From the NCBI RefSeq assembly GCF_012849375.1, contig NZ_CP051684.1, positions 868,001-932,000 on the forward strand: a DNA stretch of 64,000 bases, read 5' to 3'. The first letter of the stretch is position 1, and each line of letters begins with the position of its first letter. A program made the translations under genes and the position numbers. The notes under the pieces are model-generated. The model searched no databases. It was not told the origin of the DNA and worked only from the letters and a program-made list of their open reading frames with translations. The DNA comes from Duganella dendranthematis. GTDB taxonomy: Bacteria > Pseudomonadota > Gammaproteobacteria > Burkholderiales > Burkholderiaceae_D. Shown in pieces: positions 1 to 7,355 of this stretch.

Positions 1-273
1 AAAGCTCTGTCCCAGAAAGGCGTTGGTAATCGCCATCGCATAGGTGGTCACCAGCAGTATCGGCCCCATCCGCAGCCACGACCATTCGCGGCGCCACATG
101 GCCCGCTGCATCAGCGTCAGCGGAATCAGCCACAACAGGCAGGCGACGAAGAACAGCGCACGAAAGGCGATGATATAGCGATTGCTGTAGGCCGGCAGGC
201 CCAGGATGGCCATGCAGACGCACACCGGCAGTGCGGCCAGCACGGGAGCAAGCAAGGGCGTTTCAACTTTCAC
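1..273 (-). CDS. Membrane protein, N-terminal part (possibly a sensor kinase), cut by window edge
   Basis: The frame is open from the window edge to a GTG at 273, preceded by GGAAAG six bases upstream. The 91 visible residues hold two or three hydrophobic stretches (about residues 8-25, 28-46 and 66-85). Short basic Arg/Trp-rich loops lie between the second and third, which suggests a multi-pass inner-membrane segment. The pattern resembles the membrane part of LytS/YehU-like sensor kinases, but no catalytic region is visible, so the function is open. An internal ATG at codon 21 could be the real start, but it would cut off the first membrane segment. Confidence 0.45.
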   Translation of the reverse strand, partial: MKVETPLLAPVLAALPVCVCMAILGLPAYSNRYIIAFRALFFVACLLWLIPLTLMQRAMWRREWSWLRMGPILLVTTYAMAITNAFLGQSF

Positions 274-482
274 GCAGGCTTTCCAAAGATGTAAGGAAGC
301 ATTGATCTTAGGTGAAGGCCGCGTGGCGGTCCAGTCCCATGCGGCGACCCGTGCATTCCTTGCGGCGAGCCGGTCGGCGATTATCCACCCATGGGAATAA
401 ACATTTCGTCTTTAGCGGATTTATTCAACAATCGACTGGCGTTACAGTGGAGTCACTTCAACTTCTTACCGAAAGAAATATC

Positions 483-869
483 ATGAAAAACGCTAACCAA
501 CTGTTGCACGCCTACCTGGCCAATATCCAAACCCCTGCCGCCGCTGCGGCGCTGTTTGCCGACGACGGCGTGCTGGAACTGCCATCGCTGGGCCCGCAAG
601 TGCGCGCGGTCGGCCCCGCCGCGATCGAAAGCTTCATCGGCGGTCTGCTGAAAAAAGTGCCGGACTTCTACTTCAAAGATGTGCAGCTGTTCATCGACAC
701 GGAAGACAAAGTATTCGGCGAATACAGCGTGGAAGCCCTGGTGCCGTCGACCGGCAAAATCTACAAACAAACCTACGCCGGCATGCTGGTGGCCGAAAAC
801 GGCAAAATCAAACACCTGCGCGAAGCCCTCGACACCCTCGCCGCCGCCAAAGCCTTCACGCCAGACTGA
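483..869 (+). CDS. NTF2-like / SnoaL-like small protein
   Basis: This gene encodes a 128-residue protein with the layout of the NTF2-like superfamily (nuclear transport factor 2, SnoaL, ketosteroid isomerase). It has an N-terminal helix with an Ala-rich run, the motif FADDGVLELP near residues 23-32, and then alternating strands ending in GKIKHLREALD. Members form cone-shaped folds that either bind small hydrophobic ligands or act as isomerases or cyclases. No catalytic residues can be assigned here. The ATG at 483 is chosen because the fold begins there; the frame continues upstream without homologous sequence. The gene stands alone between the divergent partial membrane gene and a toxin-antitoxin locus. 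Substrate unknown. Confidence 0.7.
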   Translation: MKNANQLLHAYLANIQTPAAAAALFADDGVLELPSLGPQVRAVGPAAIESFIGGLLKKVPDFYFKDVQLFIDTEDKVFGEYSVEALVPSTGKIYKQTYAGMLVAENGKIKHLREALDTLAAAKAFTPD

Positions 870-935
870 ACAGCTTGCTTGCGACTTCCTCCTGAAAAGC
901 GTAATGTTGACTCACTTTCAGGAGGAGGCGTCATC

Positions 936-1193
936 ATGGCCACAGCCACCTTACCGAGTAGAAAAATCGATCCCAATCTGCCCGACCTGCTGCTGGAAGA
1001 GTGCAGCGACGGGCCAGTGTTTTTGAGCGACGAACATGGCCCTTCGCACGTACTAATGACCATCGCCGACTACGAGCGCATTATTAGCGGCAAGCTGAAC
1101 ATCATCGAAATGTTGTGGATGCCGGGCATGCCGGACATCGACTTCGACCCTGTGCGCTCCATCGAATCGGTGCCCCCAGCCGACCTCTCGTAA
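936..1193 (+). CDS. Phd/YefM-type antitoxin
   Basis: This is a small acidic 85-residue protein of the Phd/YefM (prevent-host-death) type. It would neutralise a PIN-domain RNase toxin by wrapping its C-terminal tail around the toxin, and would repress its own promoter through its N-terminal part. Visible signs are the LSDEHGPSHVLMTIADYERI region (residues 30-49), typical of the DNA-binding/dimer core, and a Pro/Asp-rich C-terminus. The ATG at 936 follows a strong ribosome site (GGAGGAGG at 921-928). The stop codon overlaps the toxin start codon by one base (TAATG at 1191-1195), the coupling expected of such pairs. The antitoxin is intact although the toxin is not. Confidence 0.75.
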   Translation: MATATLPSRKIDPNLPDLLLEECSDGPVFLSDEHGPSHVLMTIADYERIISGKLNIIEMLWMPGMPDIDFDPVRSIESVPPADLS

Positions 1194-1623
1194 TGATTAT
1201 CCTGGATACCAAGTGGTGTCCGAACTGCGCAAAGTCGCACTCGGCAAAGCCAACGTGAATGTCCAAAGATGGGCATCACAGAAGGATGTCGACACGATGT
1301 ACCTGTCAGCCATCACTATTCATGAGCTGGAGGTAGGGATTTGTCGGCTCCAGCGCCGCCGTGACTTCAGCAGCGAAGCCCTGCGCAGATGGCTGGACAG
1401 CTATGTACTAAAAACTTTTTCGGGCCGCATCCTGCCGATAGATACCACAGTGGCACAAAGCAGCGCCGCGCTACATTTTCCGCAGACACGCCCATGGGCG
1501 GATGCGTTTATCGCAGCCACCGCGCTCGTGCATGGCATGGTCGTAATCACACGGAATACACGTGACTTTCACCCCATGGGCGTTACCGTTATAAATCCGC
1601 TTATAACACCTGATTCAGCTTGA
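1193..1623 (+). pseudogene. PIN-domain toxin (VapC/FitB type), frameshifted
   Basis: The partner of the antitoxin encodes a PIN-domain ribonuclease, but the frame is broken. From the coupled ATG at 1193 the sequence reads M-I-I-L-D-T and then leaves the family pattern, reaching a stop after 21 codons. Starting at 1213 the next frame gives V-V-S-E-L, an ITIHELEVGI stretch and the C-terminal W-A-D-A-F-I-A-A-T block with acidic residues. The normal family sequence is M-I-I-L-D-T-N-V-V-S-E-L, so one base is missing near 1211-1213. The two frames together would give about 143 residues, a usual length. It is either an inactivated toxin or a sequence error. A GTG at 1213 could start a shortened protein lacking the first catalytic Asp. 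Confidence 0.8.
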
Positions 1624-1888
1624 GGATCTGGATGTCGGCTTTGCCGCCCATGGCTTTGACCAGGTCCTGGAAGTGCGGCGTGGCTTCGTGCGCGGTCAGC
1701 GCATCCTGGTCGCGCCAGGCTTCCAGCATGACGAAGCTGGCGTGGTTGCCGAGGTCGATATGCAAGTCGTAGCGCAGGCAGCCGGCTTCCGCGCGGCTTG
1801 GCGGCACCACCCGCTCCAGCGCCTCGCGCACCAGCACTTCATTGCCCTCTTTTGCGGTGATGGTGGCGACGACGATCAGATCTTTCAT
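1601..1888 (-). CDS. Antibiotic biosynthesis monooxygenase (ABM) domain protein, YgiN-like
   Basis: This is a 95-residue protein with the ABM dimeric alpha/beta-barrel pattern. It starts with a strand (LIVVATITAK), followed by a helix containing the PPSRAEAGCLRYDLH motif around residues 28-42, the FVMLEAWRDQDALTAHEATPHF block around residues 52-73, and a C-terminal strand. The family includes quinol monooxygenases such as YgiN and cofactor-free oxygenases. Conserved Tyr/His/Glu/Trp positions are present, but the substrate cannot be read from sequence. The gene converges on the broken toxin gene and overlaps its last 23 bases. It is divergent from the DUF72 gene across a 72-bp gap that must hold both promoters. 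Confidence 0.75.
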   Translation of the reverse strand: MKDLIVVATITAKEGNEVLVREALERVVPPSRAEAGCLRYDLHIDLGNHASFVMLEAWRDQDALTAHEATPHFQDLVKAMGGKADIQILKLNQVL

Positions 1889-1960
1889 GGTATATCCCTG
1901 TCTAGGCTAAAAAAACCGATACTATCATCGGCGCCACAACTCGGCAGGAGAGCAGACCAT

Positions 1961-2704
1961 ATGGCAGAGATACGGGCAGGCATCGGCGGCTGGGACTTCG
2001 CACCCTGGCGCGAAACTTTCTATCCCAAGGAAGTGCCGATCAAGAAGCAGCTGGAATACGCCAGCACGCAGGTGACCAGCATCGAAATCAACGGCACCTT
2101 CTACCGCACCGCCAAGCCCGAACACTTCGCCAGCTGGGCCGAGAAGACGCCGGATGACTTCGTGTTCTCGGTCAAGGCCTCGCGCTACGCCACCAACCGC
2201 AAGGTGCTGGCCGAAGCCGGCGAGTCGATCGCGCGCTTCATGGACAGCGGCCTGACCGAACTGGGCGACAAACTCGGCCCCATCCTGTGGCAGCTGGCCG
2301 CCACCAAGCAGTTCGATCCCGACGACCTGGAAGCGTTTTTCAAGCTGCTGCCTACCAAGCTCGGTAAACGCAAGCTGCAGCACGTGCTGGACGCGCGCCA
2401 CGACAGCTTTCTCAACGACGCTTACCTCAAGCTGGCGCGTAAATACAAGGTCGCCACCGTCATCACCGACTCGCCGAAATTCCCCAACTTCACCGAGCTC
2501 ACCGGCGACTTCGCCTACGCCCGCCTGATGGATGCACACAGCGACATCGCAACCGGTTACACCAAGCCGGCGCTGAAGAAGTGGGCCAAGCAGGCGCAGG
2601 CCTGGCAGCAGCAAGCCAAGTCCGGTCAGGTCTACGTCTACTTCATCAACGGCGCCAAGGAGCGGGCGCCGGCGGCGGCGCAACACTTGCTGTCGTTGCT
2701 GTAA
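1961..2704 (+). CDS. DUF72 family protein (YecE-like)
   Basis: This is a 247-residue member of the DUF72/YecE family, which forms TIM-barrel-like proteins of unknown enzymatic role. Diagnostic features are the N-terminal G-I-G-G-W-D-F-A-P-W-R-E-T-F-Y-P-K block (residues 8-24), the V-T-S-I-E-I-N-G-T-F-Y strand, F-V-F-S-V-K-A-S-R and the C-terminal Y-V-Y-F-I-N-G-A-K motif. Its length matches the family. The ATG at 1961 follows GGCAGGAG at a suitable distance; the longer open frame to 1673 covers the divergent ABM gene and is rejected. The gene is complete and probably monocistronic, ending just before a promoter-like sequence for gmk. Confidence 0.85.
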   Translation: MAEIRAGIGGWDFAPWRETFYPKEVPIKKQLEYASTQVTSIEINGTFYRTAKPEHFASWAEKTPDDFVFSVKASRYATNRKVLAEAGESIARFMDSGLTELGDKLGPILWQLAATKQFDPDDLEAFFKLLPTKLGKRKLQHVLDARHDSFLNDAYLKLARKYKVATVITDSPKFPNFTELTGDFAYARLMDAHSDIATGYTKPALKKWAKQAQAWQQQAKSGQVYVYFINGAKERAPAAAQHLLSLL

Positions 2705-2705
2705 A

Positions 2706-2735
2706 TTGAGTACCTCGCGTTGCTCTTGGTAAAAT
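2706..2735 (+). promoter_or_regulatory. Probable sigma-70 promoter for gmk-rpoZ
   Basis: TTGAGT (2706-2711) and TAAAAT (2730-2735) are separated by 18 bases. This lies 52 bases before the gmk start codon, inside the short gap after the DUF72 gene. It matches the housekeeping consensus at four of six -35 and five of six -10 positions. No start site has been mapped. Confidence 0.5.
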
Positions 2736-2787
2736 ACATCTTTGGGCGACGGAAAACGGCGCCCGCTGACGAATTTGAAAGATCAAC

Positions 2788-3426
2788 ATGAGCTCAACCA
2801 AGGCATTTTCGGGCAGCCTGTTCGTGGTGGCGGCGCCGTCCGGCGCCGGCAAGTCGACGCTGGTCAACGCGCTGCTGGCCAAGGAACCGACCATCAAGCT
2901 GTCGATTTCCACCACCACCCGCGCGCCGCGTCCGGGCGAAACCCACGGCCAGCAATACTACTTCACCACGGCGGAAGATTTCGTCGCGCGCGCCGACAAC
3001 GGCGAGTTCCTGGAGTGGGCCGAAGTGCACGGTAATTATTACGGCACCTCGCGCCTGATGGTGGAAGAACAGATGAAATCCGGCACCGACGTGTTGCTGG
3101 AAATCGACTGGCAAGGCGCGCGCCAGGTCAAGAAACTGTTCCCGCAAGCGGCCGGCATTTTCATCCTGCCGCCATCGATCGACGCGCTGGAAGAGCGCCT
3201 GAAAAAACGCGCCACCGATGAACCGCACGTGATCACCAAACGGCTGCTGGCGGCGGGCGGCGAAATCGCCCACGCTCCCGAGTTCGAGTATGCTATTATC
3301 AACGAAGAATTCGACGTCGCGCTGTCGGAATTGACAGCGATAGTCCGAGCGGCCCGTTGCCGGTTTGCGCAACAAGCGGCACGCAACACCTCGCTCTTTG
3401 CCCAGCTGGGCATCCACGCTGAATAA
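2788..3426 (+). CDS. gmk: Guanylate kinase
   Basis: Guanylate kinase transfers phosphate from ATP to GMP, giving GDP for nucleotide synthesis and supplying the (p)ppGpp precursor pool. The 212-residue protein has the P-loop APSGAGKS at residues 16-23, the GMP-binding stretch [11 protein letters not shown] (about 37-47), and the lid and core segments Y-Y-F-T and [11 protein letters not shown]. Length is normal. The gmk-rpoZ-spoT order is the classical proteobacterial arrangement and supports the assignment. rpoZ follows after 25 bases, so the two are probably co-transcribed. Cytoplasmic. Confidence 0.97.
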   Translation: MSSTKAFSGSLFVVAAPSGAGKSTLVNALLAKEPTIKLSISTTTRAPRPGETHGQQYYFTTAEDFVARADNGEFLEWAEVHGNYYGTSRLMVEEQMKSGTDVLLEIDWQGARQVKKLFPQAAGIFILPPSIDALEERLKKRATDEPHVITKRLLAAGGEIAHAPEFEYAIINEEFDVALSELTAIVRAARCRFAQQAARNTSLFAQLGIHAE

Positions 3427-3451
3427 TTACACAAGATTTTAGGAGTTTTAG

Positions 3452-3655
3452 ATGGCCCGCATTACGATTGAAGATTGTCTGAAAAATATACCGAACCGTT
3501 TCCAGCTGACCCTGGCCGCCACCTACCGCGCGCGCCAACTGCTGCAAGGCCACACCCCAAAAGTGGAAGCCAAGGACAAGCCGACCGTGGTCGCCCTGCG
3601 TGAAATCGCAGCCGGCAAAGTCGGTCTGGAAATGTTGAAAAAGGTCCCAATGTAA
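3452..3655 (+). CDS. rpoZ: RNA polymerase omega subunit
   Basis: The omega subunit binds the C-terminal part of beta-prime, helps its folding and forms part of ppGpp-binding site 1 on RNA polymerase. The 67-residue protein begins [10 protein letters not shown], as usual, with the [15 protein letters not shown] core (residues 16-30) and a conserved [13 protein letters not shown] segment. Betaproteobacterial omega is typically 67 residues, so it is full length. An AGGAG-type ribosome site precedes the start. It lies between gmk and spoT, linking a ppGpp sensor subunit with the ppGpp enzyme. Confidence 0.97.
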   Translation: MARITIEDCLKNIPNRFQLTLAATYRARQLLQGHTPKVEAKDKPTVVALREIAAGKVGLEMLKKVPM

Positions 3656-3664
3656 GTTGGGACC
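3643..3664 (+). other. Hairpin overlapping the rpoZ stop codon
   Basis: GGTCCCAA (3643-3650) and TTGGGACC (3657-3664) form a perfect 8-bp stem around the rpoZ stop codon. No T-tract follows, so it is not a standard intrinsic terminator. It may instead protect the gmk-rpoZ transcript 3' end or reduce read-through into spoT. Confidence 0.4.
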
Positions 3665-3737
3665 GCGTTCCCGATCAATGCGAATGTGGTATGTTTTGTA
3701 GCAGCTAGACATTCTCATCGAGACGGAACGCATACGT

Positions 3738-6071
3738 ATGAATCTGATCCCTGCCGATCCGACACTGAGTGACACCCCGCCCACCAGGGCAAAACGGCCG
3801 GCCAAAGCGTCGGCTGTGGTCACGTCTGAGACCAGCGCAGGGGACGCCACTGTCTCCGCCCCACCTGCCCCACCCCCAGTCCCGCCTGTGATTTCCTCGT
3901 CGCCCCTGGCCACGCCTCCTGCCCTGACGGCCGGTGTCGCGTCGGTAACCCATCTCACCGAAAAACTGGCCGAATACATGTCGGCCGCCGATCTCAAAAA
4001 GGTCAAGGAAGCCTATCGCTTCTCGGACGAGATGCACCTTGGGCAATTGCGCAAGTCGGGCGAGCCGTACATCTCGCATCCGATCGCGGTGGCGGAAATC
4101 TGCGCCGACTGGAAGCTGGACGCGCAAGCCATCATGGCCGCGCTGCTGCACGATGTGATGGAAGACCAGGACGTCAAGAAGGACGAGCTGATCGAACGCT
4201 TCGGCGCGCCGGTCGCCAACCTGGTGGACGGCTTGTCGAAGCTGGAAAAAATCGAGTTCCAGAGCCAGATCGAAGCGCAGGCGGAAAACTTCCGCAAGAT
4301 GCTGCTGGCCATGGCCTCGGACGTGCGCGTGATCCTGATCAAGCTGGCCGACCGCCTGCACAATATGCGCACCATGGATGTGATGAAGCCGGCCGCCAAG
4401 GCCCGTATCTCCAAAGAGACCATGGAAGTGTATGTGCCGATCGCGCACCGGCTCGGCCTGAACAACATCTACCGCGAACTGCAGGACTTGTCGTTTGCCC
4501 ATTTGTTCCCGCTGCGTTATCGCGTGCTGGGCAAGGCCGTCAAGGCGGCGCGCGGCAACCGCCGCGAAGTGGTCAAGAAAATCCTGGAGTCGGTCAAGAA
4601 TACGCTGTCCACGGCCAATATCGAGGCCGAAGTATATGGCCGCGAAAAGACCCTGTTCGGCATCTACAAGAAGATGCGCAACAAGCACCTGTCGTTCTCG
4701 CAGGTGCTGGACGTGTACGGCTTCCGCGTGGTGGTCGACAACTTCTCCGAATGCTATGTGGCACTGGGCACGCTGCACCAGCTGTACAAGCCGATGCCGG
4801 GCAAGTTCAAGGACTATATTGCGATTCGCAAGCTGAACGGCTACCAGTCGCTGCACACCACCTTGATCGGCCCGTATGGCACGCCGGTGGAGTTCCAGAT
4901 CCGCACCCAGGAAATGCACCGCACCGCCGAATCGGGCGTGGCGGCGCACTGGCTGTACAAGAACGGCGACGCCAATATGTCGGACTTGCAGCAGCGTACC
5001 CACGCGTGGCTGCAATCGCTGCTGGACATCCAGCAGCAGACCGGCGACTCGGCCGAGTTTTTGGAACACGTCAAGGTCGATCTGTTCCCGGATTCGGTGT
5101 ACGTGTTTACGCCAAAGTCCAAGATCATCGCGCTGCCGCGCGGAGCCACGCCGATCGATTTTGCCTATGCGATTCACACCGGCATTGGCGACCACACGGT
5201 GTCGGTCACCATCAACAACGAACCGGCATCGCTGCGCACCGAGCTGCGCAATGGCGACATCGTCGAGATCGTAACGGATTCGAACTCGCGTCCAAGCCCG
5301 AGCTGGCTGTCGTTCGTCCGCACCGGCAAGGCGCGTTCGGCGATCCGTCACCACCTGCGCACGATTAACCTGCCGGAATCGATCGCGCTGGGTGCGCAAT
5401 TGCTGGCGCATGCGTTGACCTCGCTGGGCATCAGCCCGGATCTGGAAGACCATCTGGTCGAGAGACTGCTGAAGGAATCGAGCGCCAAGTCGCTGGATGA
5501 GTTGTATGCCGATATCGGCGTCGGCAAGCGCATGGCGGCCTTGGTGGCGCGCCATATCTTTGGTCTGCGCGGCGGCGAATCGGCCAGCGCGCCGATCGAT
5601 CACAACAGCGCGGCCGAACTGGACCCGGTCACCATCTGCGGCAGCGAAGGCGTGTCGGTGCAACTGGCGCCGTGCTGCCTGCCGATTCCGGGCGATGCGA
5701 TTATCGGCCAGCTGCGGCGCGATCAGGGTTTGCTGGTGCATACGTCGGATTGCACGCAGGCCAAGCGTCAGCGTGCCAAGGAGCCGGACCGCTGGATCGC
5801 CGTCAAATGGGGGACGGAACTGAACCGCCGTTTCGACAGCCGCATTAAGCTGCTGATCAACAACGAAAAAGGCATCCTGGCGCGCGTGGCGGCGGAGATC
5901 GGCGAATCGGACGCCAACATCACCTACGTCGGCATGGACGAGGACAAGGACAACGTGCTGCACCAGCTGCGCTTCACCGTGCAGGTGAAAGACCGCGTGC
6001 ACCTGGCAGGCCTGCTGCGCAACGTGCGCCGCGTGGCCGGCGTCAATCGCATTCTGCGCGAACGAAACTAG
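3738..6071 (+). CDS. spoT: Bifunctional (p)ppGpp synthetase/hydrolase
   Basis: This enzyme makes and degrades the alarmone (p)ppGpp, setting the stringent response. The 777-residue protein has a Pro/Ala-rich N-terminal extension (about residues 1-70) and an HD hydrolase domain with L-L-H-D-V-M-E-D near 135-143. The synthetase domain starts with Y-G-R-E-K-T-L-F-G-I-Y (about 299) and includes Y-G-F-R-V (327) and Y-Q-S-L-H-T-T (about 369). A TGS domain begins near D-L-F-P-D-S-V-Y-V (447) and a C-terminal ACT domain near 703. Because both HD residues and the synthetase core are kept, it should be bifunctional (SpoT/Rsh rather than RelA). The position after rpoZ is classical. Its last ~58 bases recur downstream as part of a tandem duplication. 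Confidence 0.95.
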   Translation: MNLIPADPTLSDTPPTRAKRPAKASAVVTSETSAGDATVSAPPAPPPVPPVISSSPLATPPALTAGVASVTHLTEKLAEYMSAADLKKVKEAYRFSDEMHLGQLRKSGEPYISHPIAVAEICADWKLDAQAIMAALLHDVMEDQDVKKDELIERFGAPVANLVDGLSKLEKIEFQSQIEAQAENFRKMLLAMASDVRVILIKLADRLHNMRTMDVMKPAAKARISKETMEVYVPIAHRLGLNNIYRELQDLSFAHLFPLRYRVLGKAVKAARGNRREVVKKILESVKNTLSTANIEAEVYGREKTLFGIYKKMRNKHLSFSQVLDVYGFRVVVDNFSECYVALGTLHQLYKPMPGKFKDYIAIRKLNGYQSLHTTLIGPYGTPVEFQIRTQEMHRTAESGVAAHWLYKNGDANMSDLQQRTHAWLQSLLDIQQQTGDSAEFLEHVKVDLFPDSVYVFTPKSKIIALPRGATPIDFAYAIHTGIGDHTVSVTINNEPASLRTELRNGDIVEIVTDSNSRPSPSWLSFVRTGKARSAIRHHLRTINLPESIALGAQLLAHALTSLGISPDLEDHLVERLLKESSAKSLDELYADIGVGKRMAALVARHIFGLRGGESASAPIDHNSAAELDPVTICGSEGVSVQLAPCCLPIPGDAIIGQLRRDQGLLVHTSDCTQAKRQRAKEPDRWIAVKWGTELNRRFDSRIKLLINNEKGILARVAAEIGESDANITYVGMDEDKDNVLHQLRFTVQVKDRVHLAGLLRNVRRVAGVNRILRERN

Positions 6072-6087
6072 ACCCGCACCGCCATGC

Positions 6088-6117
6088 GGGGTCTGACCCC
6101 GCATGGGGTCAGACCCC
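6088..6117. repeat. REP-like palindrome after spoT
   Basis: GGGGTCTGACCCC, the loop GCAT, and GGGGTCAGACCCC form a perfect 13-bp stem with a 4-base loop. It is framed by a second, imperfect outer pairing (CACCGC near 6077 with GCGGTG near 6121). The same palindrome sits at 7130-7159, and a related one at 56554-56583. Its position beside a RAYT gene fits a REP element mobilised by that transposase family. It may also end spoT transcription. Confidence 0.7.
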
Positions 6118-6137
6118 TATGCGGTGAATCATACTTA

Positions 6138-6791
6138 TCACTTACGGTTGCGGGTGGGACGTTGGTGGCTGGCGACAAACGCTGCATCGCCCAGCACCCC
6201 GCTACCATTGCCTGCTGCGCGAATCTGCTCCACCTGCATTGGGGTCAGCGCTTGCTGAAATAGCCGCAAATACGCCTGCCGACGCGCCGATGCATCCCGC
6301 CCCATCCTGTCATACACTAAATGCGGCGTCACCACCCCATCATGCCGCCCTTCCGCGTTCGACCGGTAACTGGACCACTTGTAATTGCCGGGAAACCGCA
6401 CCATTCCCGCCCTTATCGGATTCAGCTCAATATACCGCTGACACGTCAACAAATATCCCTCAGTCTGCACCAGACAACTCTTGTACCGCCCATCCCAAGG
6501 CGATCCTGACGTCCCATGGCATTTATTAAAACGCTGCGCATACCGTTGCCCCACGTTCTTCATCAGCCTCGCCAGTTGTTCCACACCCTCCACGCTCAAC
6601 AACAAGTGCACATGATTACTCATCAGCACATACGCATGAATTCGACACCCGGCAACAACGGCCTCCTCATGTAGCCATTGCCGGTATGCCGCAAAATCCT
6701 CATCCACAAAAAAACAACGCTGCCGATCATGCCCTCGCTGAATCACATGTAACGGAACAGCGGGCAACACAACACGAGAATGGCGTGGCAT
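6138..6791 (-). CDS. REP-associated tyrosine transposase (RAYT, Y1 family)
   Basis: This is a single-strand DNA transposase of the HUH/Y1 family that processes REP palindromes. The 217-residue protein has an N-terminal L-H-V-I-Q-R-G-H-D block (about 14-22), the metal-binding HUH motif M-S-N-H-V-H-L-L-L with His60 and His62, and the catalytic tyrosine in R-Y-I-E-L-N-P-I-R-A-G-M (Tyr120). The ATG at 6791 is chosen because a GGAGGAAA ribosome site lies just upstream and the family sequence begins M-P-R-H-S-R. The frame could extend to 6875 but without homologous sequence. A REP-like palindrome lies just past its stop codon. It appears intact, and a deleted remnant exists in copy B at 7179-7326. 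Confidence 0.9.
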   Translation of the reverse strand: MPRHSRVVLPAVPLHVIQRGHDRQRCFFVDEDFAAYRQWLHEEAVVAGCRIHAYVLMSNHVHLLLSVEGVEQLARLMKNVGQRYAQRFNKCHGTSGSPWDGRYKSCLVQTEGYLLTCQRYIELNPIRAGMVRFPGNYKWSSYRSNAEGRHDGVVTPHLVYDRMGRDASARRQAYLRLFQQALTPMQVEQIRAAGNGSGVLGDAAFVASHQRPTRNRK

Positions 6792-6858
6792 GGCTTTCCT
6801 CCCCAATATCCAGCCAAAATAGCAGGCACCGGGCAGCCATTTACTGAGGTAACACAAA

Positions 6859-7055
6859 CTAGCGCGGCAGATCAAACGGGTCGAACCAGTAGGCTCTGTT
6901 GGACAACGGGGTTTGCGGCGACAGCAGCGGGTTCTCCAGCCGGAAAATGCGGCGTTTGCGCATGCCCACCTTGTCGATCAGCGCATCGTAAAATTGATGG
7001 AACAACTGATCGAAGCGGCCGTCGGCAATCAATAATTGCATACCATATTCCAGCC
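6859..7055 (-). pseudogene. Duplicated 3' fragment of the periplasmic-protein gene
   Basis: This is a copy of the last ~65 codons of the gene at 7356-8291, including its stop codon. It is nearly identical in sequence (for example the R-I-F-R-L-E-N-P-L-L-S-P-Q-T-P-L-S-N block) and ends abruptly at the duplication junction 7056-7062, where spoT-tail sequence begins. It lacks a start codon and signal peptide and cannot make a functional product. The predicted C-terminus differs slightly (F-D-L-P-R against L-D-P-P-R). Confidence 0.85.
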
Positions 7056-7129
7056 GCTGCGCAATGTGCGCCTCGTGGCCGGCGTCCATCGCATTCTGCG
7101 CGAACGAAACTAGACCCGCACCGCCAGGC

Positions 7130-7159
7130 GGGGTCTGACCCCGCATGGGGTCAGACCCC
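7130..7159. repeat. REP-like palindrome, duplicated copy
   Basis: The same 13-bp perfect stem as at 6088-6117 (GGGGTCTGACCCC, GCAT, GGGGTCAGACCCC), carried along by the tandem duplication. The outer flanks have diverged by a one-base deletion. Confidence 0.7.
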
Positions 7160-7178
7160 TATGCGGCGAATCATACTA

Positions 7179-7326
7179 TCACTTGCGGTTGCGGGTGGGA
7201 CGTTGATGGCTGGCGACAAACGCTGCATCACCCAGCCCCCCGCTGCTATTGCCTGCGGCACGAATCTGCTCCACCTGCATTGGGGTCAGCGCTTGCTGAA
7301 ATAGCCGCAAATACGCCTGCCGACGC
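7179..7326 (-). pseudogene. RAYT transposase C-terminal remnant
   Basis: The last ~49 codons of the transposase, including the stop codon, are retained next to the second palindrome. The region with the HUH motif and the catalytic Tyr120 has been removed by the ~542-bp deletion. The join is at 7326/7327, where transposase coding sequence meets sequence that lies upstream of its start codon in copy A. It is non-functional. Confidence 0.8.
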
Positions 7327-7355
7327 ACCGGGCAGCCCTTTTGAGGTAACACACA

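Larger units (their letters stand above)
6014..7055. repeat. Tandem duplication, copy A (1,042 bp)
   Basis: This is the first copy of a duplicated segment running from the spoT tail through a REP-like palindrome and the complete transposase into the last ~200 bases of the periplasmic-protein gene. Copy B starts at 7056 with the same spoT-tail sequence; the spoT stop codon lies at 6069 in one copy and 7111 in the other. The breakpoint has the 7-base word GCTGCGC, present at 6014-6020 (spoT), at the junction 7056-7062, and at 7553-7559 in the intact downstream gene. This fits a microhomology-mediated tandem duplication. The copies differ by scattered substitutions, so the event is not very recent. 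Confidence 0.85.

Noticed and set aside
1673..1960. Long N-terminal extension of the DUF72 protein
   Set aside because: It overlaps the divergent ABM gene, has no family similarity, and a good ribosome site precedes ATG 1961.
3643..3664. Intrinsic terminator between rpoZ and spoT
   Set aside because: The 8-bp stem is perfect but no T-tract follows and one arm lies within the coding sequence.
3705..6104. Minus-strand open frame of ~800 codons opposite spoT
   Set aside because: It lies opposite a well-conserved gene and reads His/Arg/Gln-rich, the usual shadow of GC-rich codon bias.
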